From NCBI RefSeq assembly GCF_024713975.1, contig NC_091115.1, positions 4,620,501-4,684,500 on the forward strand: 64,000 nucleotides of DNA. Direction: 5' to 3'. Below the pieces are notes generated by a model. That model worked only from the letters and a program-made list of their open reading frames with translations, searched no databases and was not told the DNA's origin. Below are positions 31,612 to 61,110 of the stretch, one piece after another. This DNA comes from Paralichthys olivaceus (taxonomy: Eukaryota; Chordata; Actinopteri; Pleuronectiformes; Paralichthyidae). The position numbers and the translations under genes are program-made. The stretch's first letter is position 1, and every line of letters begins with the position of its first letter.

Positions 31612-33131
31612 GATCCGTCCGCTCCGACGACCTCAACCTCATTCGTGATTTGACCCGAGAGCTCCATCGCCTCTGGTTGAAAAGAAAAAACATTCACAGA
31701 CTGAGATTTCTATTAAGATTGAATCCAGTTTAATATGATGCTGGTGTAACGCTGACATTTCCTATTGTTAATGTTTAAAAAAAAGTGACACACATGCACT
31801 TTAAATGCAGCTGGATGACTCAGTCAACCTTTGCGGACACGTCGTTGTCCTTCAGTTATGATGCCGAGCTTTCCCGAGGCCACGCTGGCGTAGAGATGAC
31901 CTCTCGCACGGCCCACTTACCCTCAGATACCCACCAGGGATAAAAGAGGGAGCTAGTGGAGGAGAGCAGCAATTGCGGACACTCTGCTGTGATTTCAATT
32001 ATTTTCTATTTTTATTTTCTGGGTCTGAGCCCCTCTGCATCAGATTACTCAAATCTCTATTGACCCTTTAATGCCTGTGGGTGTACAGGAGGAAGGACAG
32101 TGACAGGAACAGATGAAAGTTTATGGAGAGATTAAAAACATTTTTCAATAAATAAATGTACCTTCTTTTAAAGAATGTCAGAAATTATTAAAGATGCTGC
32201 AAAAAGCAAACTGCTGACCTGTGGTTTTGGGTTTTGTGTGTTTCTCTGGCTGAATGATTTGCTCCTTATTCAGCATAAACACAGATTCAGATATAGATTA
32301 GCTTTCGGTTTGTTGGCTGTGCTCGAGTGGAGCCTTCTGTTCAACGACTGCAGATCTTTTTCAGTTTCTGCTTATTTGTACAATAAAGACAAACACTTGT
32401 CTGTTAAATTTGTGCTTCTACACAACATTCAGTCACTTGCAGTTCATCGTGATGCACCATATTCACAGAGACATTTAAATTTTAAGGATAACGGTAAGAC
32501 GTAGAGCAGTGGTTCTCAACAGGGTTTCTGACCCTTTAAAGTGGTGAGAGATCGAGATTAATCTAAGTTGATGAGCTGTGATAACTGTAAGGACAAGGAT
32601 TTTCTTTAGGTCTCAGCTACTGTTCAAAGCTTACATCAGGAAGAAGTCAGTGAATTTCATAGTTACAGTATCATTTGACTTCAGCTGCCTCATACAACAT
32701 GAAAACACTTAACTGCAACAAAGTCCTTCCTCTGAGCGAGGATGATGATTCACCTGCACGGTGCCAGAGTCGCTCGACATCAGGTACAAATTTAAATAAT
32801 ACAGATGCACCATTTTCTCAGTTGAAGCACGAGAACCTGTGAATATTTACATTAATCCCAGTTCAACCTGGATGTTTACTGTAATAAAATATCGACAAAA
32901 CTTAAGCAAGATAAAGTCAACTTTCAAATATGGCGTTTATTTTGTACAAATGCAAATATTTAACATGTGAGGCACAGAATATCTACAGGAATAAACTCGT
33001 TTATCAACCACAAGGGGGCAGCAACATGATTGGATGAATTGTCCAGCGTGTCCGTAAGCATGTTCTCTTTGAGAGAAACCCGTCTCATCCTACTGCCGCG
33101 GAGTGTCGCCTCTCATCTGTTCACCGCAGGC
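31612..33131. other. guca1c-orc5 intergenic region (convergent 3' ends)
   Basis: This holds the guca1 3' UTR (AATAAA at 32147-32152, about 535 bases past the stop) and the orc5 3' UTR (minus-strand AATAAA, rc TTTATT at 32936-32941, about 190 bases past the stop). Positions 32505-32560 start with 'agagcagtggttctcaac', resembling the terminal sequence of hAT-type DNA transposons. No transposase is present. No other gene is seen. Confidence 0.55.
32505..32560 (+). mobile_element. possible hAT DNA-transposon terminal fragment
   Basis: 'GAGCAGTGGTTCTCAAC' followed by 'cctttaaagtggtgag' resembles the termini of hAT (Charlie-like) elements. Only one end is recognisable, with no partner inverted repeat or coding sequence nearby. 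Confidence 0.3.
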
Positions 33132-36100
33132 TCACAGGAAGTCATACAGATACTTGACAATTTCAAAGTTCACTGTCCTGGAAGACAAATCACAACGAGC
33201 ACATACTCAGTGGAGAAAAACACTGAAGGCCGGTTCCCTGAAAGAATTCAGTCCGTTTAAATGATGTGAAGGAACAAAGAGGAGCACACACCTGGATATG
33301 GCACAGATGAAGTCCATAGAAACAGCACATTTGTACTTGGGTGCGTCGAGCTGGTCGTCGTGACTGACCTGAGACAGCAGCTGTAAGGTCACCAGAGAGG
33401 AGATCTGAACGTGGAGGAGAGAGAAACCACAATATGTCTCTGTTCCACTTCTTTTAACACAGCTCCCTCCCACTTTGATGCACACGCATTAAAACAACGA
33501 CAGACAGTCACACATATGGGTCGAGCCCGATTTTCTAAACCCATTTCATGCTCGGGGGCATAAATAGATCAGTGTTTGGCCACAGATCCAAAAACTCATG
33601 ACCATTCGGGTAGAAAACTCATGTGGGACGCTGTGGTCATTAGACTCCACTGAACAGAAAATATTACAACATTTGTGCCTGGAAATGTATAAAATGATCA
33701 TTTGAAACAGTCTGATTATACAGCTCATATTCACTGTCCTCTGCTCCTTTGGCAATGAAATGATTTTTAATATTCTGATGCAGCCACTTTACAGAAACAC
33801 GAGGCTTCGTAAAACTAACAGCAGGAGTCACGATCGTGGAGAAAGATTAGAACCCCGAGGGTGAAGTTCAGTTTACGTCAGTGCAGTGACCACTGCAAGT
33901 GTAATGTGCATGTTAATTTGTTCTCGTGTCAAGAGTGGGACAGTTTTCTTAACATTGCTCGCAGCAGCACATTAGACTCTGACCTGGGAGAAAATACTGG
34001 CGGTGGGGGCGACTCTGCTGTCCACCACGCTGTAGAAAATGGCGAGCAGGCGGTCCAGAGGGAAAGGCTTAGGTCCGAGAAGATGGTTACTAGTCTGGAA
34101 GATATTGATTTTATGATAAGTTTCATGCGATGTGACAGGAACGGAGAACAACGAGAGTATTATGTGTAGATCACCTTTTCATTTTTCTTCAGGAAGTTTG
34201 TTTTTTTTATTTTACCATGGTGCTGTCAGGAGGAAAAGAAGGAAGTCAAACACAAAGCAAATCACATAAATCAAGTTCTCTACAGCCCAAAATCAAATCT
34301 GCACAAGTGTCTATCCTCTGGCCCTCGTTTAGTACGGAATACATTTCACCGAATCTGCAATGCTGTGACCATTTCCTGTCCTCTTCTGAAATATTGAATT
34401 TATTCCCTCATCTCTCTCCCCCCCTGACGTCCTGTCACCTACATAAAGAGAAGAACGTCCTACCTTGAGGAAGAAGCGTTTGTCTGCTCGGGCGGGGTTA
34501 TAGGATGCCAGGTAGGCAGCAATCAGCAGGAACTTTGAGTAATAGGGAAGCTCAACATGAGTGTGAGCAGATAAACCTGAGGAAGAAGGAAATAAGTGCA
34601 ATCAGTCAGCCGTTACCTTGAACACCAAATAAAGCAGGGATATGCATTTTAATTGTGTGTGAACCTGTCCAGTGAATAACAAAACCTTTATGGTTAGTTT
34701 CTACAAGGGGTCTGACAGGGGCTGACATTTTTGTTCTCAAATGGAGCCCGTCCAGATACTTTCAGGAGAGTCGCTCTCTCACTGAACTCTCTGGTCAACG
34801 ATCCAAATGAAGAACAAAACTAATTAACTTCAACGTTCCCGACATCGACAGCGCTCTCAGTGTGTGTTGGTACCTCTCAGGGTTCCAGCTTCCTTCTCTT
34901 CCATTTGCTGCATCTGCTCCCACTGAAGACTGAAACACAGAGACAACGCAACATGATGAGTAGAGCAACAATCATCACATCACATGCAGCTGGTGAAGTT
35001 AGAAATATAAGTTCAATGTGAAAAACCTGGACACTTCTCGAAGATAAACCGTCTGCATGGCTTTTTTCAAATGAGGCTCGATGTTCCTCCACAGCTTGTG
35101 TGTGTCCGTCTCTTTTGCTAAACACAAAAAATAAAGCAGGATTACTGAACAATCCACGGAACGGAAAGTGATGAGTCATTTTTTAAATGATAACGTTGCT
35201 CGGTGTCTATTCATGAGAAGTTCTTAAAAACAACATGACAAAAAGCCACTCTTCTCCCTCTTTACAAGCCACAAAGACGGAGGCAAAACAAGACATTTTG
35301 AAATATTGATCAGCTGTCAGAAGAACGAACACTCCTCTTTATGGATTACCTTTCCCTTCTGCCAATGGCTCGCAGTACTTTGAAAAGTTGAGGGCAGCCT
35401 ATTTGAAAAGAAAGAAAAAAGAGAAATCAACGATGCAAGACTGAAAGAAAATCAAAACAGTGAAGAATTCTCACTGACATAGGAACGTGTGTGAGTGTGT
35501 GTGTGCGCGTCGGACCAGATGGCGAAGCTCTCTGAGGTCCCGACAGACCGAGTAAAAGACTCCCAGCAGGATGTTGATGTAGGACGAGTAGAACTCCGCT
35601 GAATATGAAGGATGTCTGTCCTGTGATAAGATCTGCTGCAGCTCACCTGATTTAGCAGAAGTGAAAACAGAGATTTTATAAAAAACGAGTTACTCTCTCC
35701 AGAACCAAATTCTCACATATCAAGTACATGAATTCATACAGTGGTGTTTTATAATTCACCACTCCTCCACAGTCGCTGCCTAAAGTGTTAGAACTAACTC
35801 ACAGGTACAAATCGCACATCGCACGCTGCATCTGCCAAGTGTGCATCATCACTATGCAGTGCAGTGAGAGTTACTCGTGACGCTGACTGACAACGCACGT
35901 GTGAGGACGATCATACCTTTACTGTAGTCGGGGAAATGGAGCAGAAGCGGCTCAAAACAACCCGTGTTGGGTCTGAACTTGTCCCAGGCGATTTCACTGA
36001 GCAGGATGACAGTGATGTTGTCCTCAACCTGAAGGACGGATACTTGTAGTTAAGATCAGAGAAGTTTCATTCCCTTCTAGTTACACACTTAAGCTGCTTT

Positions 36101-38703
36101 CAGACATGCGCTGAATCACAGACATTTTCTGGAAGGGGCTGTAAGTGTGCGAGTCAGTTGCTACGGACATTTTCCTGAACTTTTCCTGTCCTCTGGTAAT
36201 TCTCATGTCAGAATACGACCAGAATATTTCTGAAAAATTCACAGCAAGTGTGATAATGACATTTTTAACACACGACAGAGACGCAACTGGAAGAATTAGA
36301 GTGACGGACATGTTCTCAAGATACTACCGATGTTAGGGGATGTTAACGAGATCCGTAAGCTTTTGTTTATAAGGGTTGAGTGTTCCTGTTGTAAATGAGT
36401 CTGACCCAGACAATCTCATGCTGCATTCTTCATATGTAAAAGACAAAGGATGGAAAAAGCCTTGAACTAAAAATGAGTATGAAAGCATCTTAACAAAGAG
36501 TGAATCCTTTCTGCCACTATAATAAAATATAATCACATAAGTCTCCTTGTTGACCGTTTAGTTGAGGCCAGGATAATAACAGAAATATATAAAATACGCT
36601 AGAGACACAAAAACCCTCGACCAGCCTTTCATCCATCACACATATGTAAATCTCATTCTTATTATCACTTCAAAACCCTGAGTGGTGGCAGTTGACATTA
36701 AAAAGACAAAATCCTCTTAACACCCACAACCCACCAGAGAATAGTCAGATTTCCCACAAATAATCACCTGCGTTTTTTTCCCCCTGGTTGTTTAATTAAA
36801 AATCTGTGACTGGCTGCCATCTTCTCTTTCCTAACAGCATTATGAAAGAGGTTCACACACAAACACACTCAGCTCAAGGTCATCCATTACAAAACAAGCT
36901 CTTCCAGTCCCTCATCATCATCCACACAGTGCGACAACAAAACAGTGGCTTGACTTGATGGATAAGACAAAGAGCTCGCTGCACTTTCTCACCAGCTCCT
37001 GAAGACGCAGGAGGGCGGGGAGGAGATTGGCGTCAGCGTCTCTCAGCAGCTCTGCTTTTTCCATCACCTGAAAAATACATGTGTACGTTTGAGTTTGGTT
37101 TTTTATATCCAAGAATTTAAAACTTGTGAATGGATGTTTCATCTTGGCGTTTTATTGCATTTTAAAATGCAAATAATGATAAAACCAAAATGCTGAAATA
37201 AACACACGTCTTTACTCAGGACTGATGCATCTGGAGCTTTGTTTAGCAGCTATTTGCATATGCTATCGCTACAACTACAAACATTAGACTGACACATACT
37301 AAGAATAGATAATCTGACATGTCTGTGTATCAGAGGCGTGTGAGGAATGATTTTCTAGTTGGATGTAAAGTGCACGTCGCTCACGATGTATCGCGTCTGT
37401 GTGGCAGGAGACTGGGAGCACTGCTGCCTGTAGATGCGTACAAAGTCAGACAGGGAGGGAGTGCGGGGGAGCAGCGCGGCGGCCTCGCAGCCAAAGAGAG
37501 ACAGCAGCACTTGTTCAAACAGCAACGAATTGGAGACGCATTCGACACAGCTGACGGTGGCGTGAGGAAGCTGCAGAAGAAGAGGAGGAGGAGGAATGAT
37601 GACAATCAGTTTGATATCTGTGGGGCTAAAGCGACACTCAAAAAACTCAAGTGAGTGTGTAGCATCAGTGAGAATCTTTATATTTAACTCACACAAATAA
37701 AAAGATCTGCAGAAACAACATTTTAGAAATATAAACCAGGTCAGAGACAGTTTGTGTGCACAGAGGAATTTGTCTTCTCTGTGATTCACTGGCACAATAA
37801 ATTTGTTGAAAGGATGTTGTGCCCAGTTCAGTTGTTGTCGGCCTGCAGTGGAGGATGGGAGATCTGTGAGAAATTATTTCTCCGTTTGATAATCTGATCC
37901 GTCCCAACAGTTAACAGATCTTAAGACATCCTGGCTGGAGGTCACTGAATCTACCGCTCACCTCAAGCTCCTTCAGCAGAACGTGCATCACGTGACTTTT
38001 CCCCGAAGCCCGATGACCATAGATGAAGATGGAAGGGTAACTGTACTGCTGCGGCTGTAGGAACAAACATCAGGAACTTTTACTAATAATTATTATGTTT
38101 TAATCAATTTGACTATAAATGAGTTCCACCTTCTACCAGTGTCCTAACAATGTGTAAACGCTGATGTGATGTGACTGTGGTTTGTTATTATCTCCACCAC
38201 GGAGGTTGTTTAATCACCCCTGTCTGTCTGTTTGTTAGTTTGCCAGCAGGGTTACAGAAAAACCTCTGAATGGATTTCTGCTAAACTTAATGGAAGGACG
38301 GGAACTTATTTAATTTAGTTGTGGATCCACATACTAACACTTTATGAGTAACATTATCACTTAAAGCTATCGTTTAAAACATCCAGGACATTTGTAAATT
38401 ATATAATTGACATTTTAACACGTTAAATGAATGTTTCTCAGACTTGAACACTTCCTGTGTTCATTAAAAACAACACAAACATTGTCTGTATAACATATGA
38501 ACATCTTATATATTTGTATTGATTGAAGGTTTCCTGTCTGACATTCATGTTTTGAGACCGAGCTCCTGAGCGGACATGTGTGGATGTACCTGCCCCAGGA
38601 GAGACAGCAGCAGCCCGGCCTGGTTCTCTCTGCAGGGCAGCTGCTCTCTGGCCCTCTGCAGCTTCTCCTCCTCGTATCCCGGATGTTGTGACAGCGCTGA
38701 CAT
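33132..38703 (-). CDS. orc5: ORC5, origin recognition complex subunit 5, 14 exons
   Basis: ORC5 is an AAA+ family subunit of the complex that marks replication origins and loads the MCM helicase. Minus-strand exons: 38590-38703, 37962-38054, 37385-37570, 36993-37067, 35917-36028, 35516-35646, 35350-35398, 35027-35117, 34874-34929, 34464-34576, 34175-34222, 33984-34094, 33292-33404, 33132-33177. They sum to 1,338 bases, 445 residues (human 435), with every junction in frame. Walker A is GHRASGKS (residues 51-58). The Walker B region reads RYIVMEKAEL where human has YIVLDKAEYL. '[13 protein letters not shown]', '[21 protein letters not shown]', '[18 protein letters not shown]', the 48-base exon [16 protein letters not shown] and '[16 protein letters not shown]' are all characteristic; the protein ends VKYLYDFL. 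It is head to head with lhfpl3, as in human 7q22. Confidence 0.97.
36095..36340. repeat. teleost dispersed repeat in an orc5 intron
   Basis: It begins 'gctgctttcagacatgcgctgaa' and continues with 'ttttcctgtcctctggtaattctcatgtcag' and 'gacatgttctcaagatac', blocks I recognise from short non-coding fish repeats. No coding sequence. The family name is not known to me. Confidence 0.5.
38189..38320 (+). repeat. dispersed short repeat, family A, 5' partial copy
   Basis: 'tctccaccacggaggttg', 'ctgtctgtctgtttgttagttt', 'gcagggttacagaaaaacctc' and 'cttaatggaaggacggg' follow the same order as the copy at 23488. It lies in orc5 intron 1. Confidence 0.55.
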
Positions 38704-39125
38704 CCTGCTCCTGCTCCTACTCCTACTCCTGCTGCTCCTTCTTCTTCTTCTTCTGTGTTTTATTTCACCGTCAACAACAACAGCAACACAACCAGCGCTA
38801 GCTTGAAGCTCGTCGCTGCCCCGGACACAGCTCGTCTATCCAGCGGGGCAGGAGGCGACGAACTCCGGGGGGGGGAGAAAATGGGCCAAACCGGGGAAGG
38901 TGTCGGAAACTATTCACCGCGAGCCCGACGGAGAACCGGAGAAACTCCCCGGACGGAGAATAAAACGTTAAATCAAAGTTAAACTGAAGTTTTCAAGTTT
39001 ACAGACAAACACACGAGCAGAGACGATCACCGGAGTTTCGCGCGCGCCTTCAGATTGCGTCACATGACGACGTTCACTTAGCAGCCAATCAGAGGTCACT
39101 GCTGCATTGTGGGTAGTGTAGTTTT
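38704..39125 (-). promoter_or_regulatory. orc5 promoter region with CCAAT box and ZNF143-type site
   Basis: A CpG-rich 5' flank precedes the orc5 ATG (38703). On the minus strand ACTACACTACCCA (39110-39122), continuing CAATGCA, fits the ZNF143/Staf promoter motif ACTAYRNNNCCCR. A CCAAT box is on the plus strand at 39085-39089. Such motifs are common in promoters of replication and housekeeping genes. The start site is not determined. Confidence 0.6.
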
Positions 39126-39560
39126 TAAGCGGTGTGACTCATCCCTTCAAAATAAAGGGACAGGAATATGTGTGAATGTTACTACAGTTATAATATAACA
39201 GACAAATGTGTAATATATTTGCTGGGTATGTCAAAAATAAAAAAACATAAATATGGGAATATAAAAATAGTTGTATAATTATTGCAAAGAATCAATGCTA
39301 AATACATAAAAACGAGGTATGTTATCACCATTCTTATTCTAATGTAGACTGTATTCTTATGTGCTGATAATGCAGACAGAGGGGATTTGATTATTACAGG
39401 AACCTTTAAATCCAGAGACTTTATTCCACCTTGTGTGTTTAAGCTTTGTCTGGTTCCCGTAAAAACACGTCACAGAGGATTAAGGGATGTGGGCAGGCTC
39501 TGGAATATCTGGGACTTTCCTCCAGATCCAATTCAATAGGAGCTCAGCTGCGGTTGTTGC
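39126..39560. other. spacer between orc5 and lhfpl3 promoters
   Basis: AT-rich sequence with no coding signal or clear motif. The lhfpl3 promoter probably begins in its right part (about 39480-39560). Confidence 0.4.
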
Positions 39561-39579
39561 TCAGACGGAGCTTTGCAGC

Positions 39580-40014
39580 GAGAGAACACTGATCTGATGG
39601 AATACTACTACTGCTAATAATAAAAATAATAATAAGAAGAACAACAACAACAACACTATCTGATCTGGATCATCCAGGTACTTGCATCTTTTATTTGCAT
39701 GAACACGAGGAGACCTGCAGGATGAATTTACGCTCCTCTGTGGATGCATGATGCTGGAGCTCGTCTCTCCAGGAGCTTCCTCTTTTGCAGAGTGAAGAAA
39801 TAAGATGTCACCAGAGGAGAATGAAGCCTGTGTTGTGATGGACATGGAGCTGTGATGCTGCGGCTGCAACTGTGACTGAATCGGGAGGAAAATCCAGCGA
39901 TCGGGAGAAGTTGTGCACACCGGATCCAGCGGCTGTTCTCCGGATCACATGCCGCAGATGCTGCCGGAGTGAGGACGCGTAAAGTGAGCCGACTCTTCTC
40001 CCACAGACCGGAGG
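39580..40014 (+). promoter_or_regulatory. probable lhfpl3 5' UTR with short upstream ORFs
   Basis: The sequence runs without a clear splice acceptor up to the ATG at 40015, consistent with a single 5' UTR/first exon. It contains several short upstream frames, including 39805-39855 (16 codons), whose TGA overlaps the ATG of the next (39855-39875). If transcribed, these could reduce initiation at the main start. Confidence 0.45.
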
Positions 40015-59313
<19,299 letters not shown>

Positions 59314-61110
59314 CTGTCGCTCTGAGGAAAGCAGTCACACACACAGGTGAGCATGTTTTTCAAGTGAAAGTAAAAAAATAACTCAACATGGATTTAATTA
59401 AATGATGTGGAATCATTAGTAATAATCCTCTCACTTGTTTTTAATGCTGAAACTTTTTTTCACTGCTCCACCACCGTCAGAATCTGCTTTTAAAACCTCA
59501 TCAGGTTCATTTTGTGTGTAACTGTGGGACAAGGCTGTTAAAGATGTTTGCACTGAGGGAAATATTCAGACCACATGATTTTCTTTTATACGGCTACATC
59601 ATGATGAAATATTCTCATGCATCATCTTCTGCATCAAGTGAATTATATATCAGAGAGCACGAGACTGTGATAGTTTTCAAAAGCTTGAATGAGTTTGTAT
59701 ATTATGTTTATGTGGGAAATGAAGAATTATCCCACCTACTCTTTAATTTCTAGAGGAAATTTCAAATTAAAAGCATGGAAAGTAGATACATTTCAGGTTA
59801 TTTACGCGGCAGATTCTTCTTTCTCGTCTTCTCGTCTGCAGGTCTTGCTGCAGAGACGTGATGTTACTTCAGGATCCAGCTGCCCTCTCCTGGTGCAGCT
59901 TGTGGCTGAGACACAGAGCTGATGTGTGGACAGATTAAAGAAGAACAAGAGGAGGTCTGGAGGAGCTTGTCCTCCCTGAATCTCCCTCTGTAAAATAACC
60001 AACTCGGTCATCTGAAACTGCTTATTTCTGCAGGATGAACTCTCTCAAAGACTTTCTCCGGCCTCCATGTGGACGGGAAGTTCAGTCCACAGGTTCAGCT
60101 GAGGGACAAAAACAAGACTTAATGTGGTAAATCAGCTCGGGGACAGTGGACGTGGCAGCTGCTCAAATTGAATCAAATCAAAAACAGAAATGATCCAGAC
60201 TTAGAGGGAGGACTTGAGGTGAAAGCTGTCGGAACGTCTCTCTCGTCAAAGTCAACAAACTCCCAGAGATAAACCTGGAGTTCAGCTCCGGTTCGACCTC
60301 TCGTGTTGTCAACTGAGAGGAGGAGACATCTCAACACTGAACAACGGAAAGAACAGAGATGTTTGTTATAATTAAATGTTTGATGTGATAGAAACATGAC
60401 GTAGTAATTAGAGGTTTTGCTGGTGACAACTTTCCCAAAAAGAAAAAAAAGAGTAAAAAAAAAAGTGCGCTAAATAGGAGAAAACATTATATGGAGACTA
60501 TAATCTGTGTGTAGATGTGTTGATGAGGTCACTGTACTGTCTTGACTTTGAAAATGGTCCATTTCTTGTGTGTGCCATACTGCGTCCTGTAATCTGACAG
60601 TGTTGTGGCGTACGAAGAAGGGCCCAAGAAACTAAATGAGCAAGAAGTGTGGCTTTAACTTTTTTCATATATTATTTTTCACAACTAAAAAACAACTGAC
60701 ATTGACCTTTACACTTTTAATGTTTGATGGAACAATAGAAATCGATTTAAAGACAAAAATCTGCTCCACTTAAGCCATCGAAGACTAGGACACGGCTAGC
60801 TAGGCTAAAAAAAAAATCCATATTTGAAAATCTCAAAAGTTTGTCCAACAATGCTGTTCTGGCTGTTGAGCCGTTGCCGCCACTCAACCAAACTTTTGCC
60901 AAGTTATCGCTCGTTGCGTCCAAAAAAATATTTAAATGCAAATACCAACTATAAAAGTGTCATTTTAATATTTGACCCAATGAGTCAAACTGTTGATTGT
61001 TGAACTTTAAGAACTGATAAAGAATCACGTTTGTTCATCCATCTGATTTTATGACTTTGTAAATGTACAAAATGGAAATCTGTCGTGTTTGGATATTAAA
61101 TAAAAGCGTT
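59314..61110 (+). other. lhfpl3 3' UTR with probable UTR intron and poly(A) signal
   Basis: A strong donor ACAG|gtgagc at 59346/59347, 33 bases after the stop, can pair with tctcgtctgcag ending at 59841, suggesting a 495-base intron in the 3' UTR. AATAAA at 61099-61104 is a suitable poly(A) signal, with another near 61394. The stop lies less than 50 bases before the junction, so decay by the usual rule is not expected. Confidence 0.5.

Noticed and set aside
60740-60925. Short inverted words (caaaagttt / aaacttttg) at about 60.83-60.90 kb
   Set aside because: Too short and AT-rich to distinguish from chance; no element boundaries seen.
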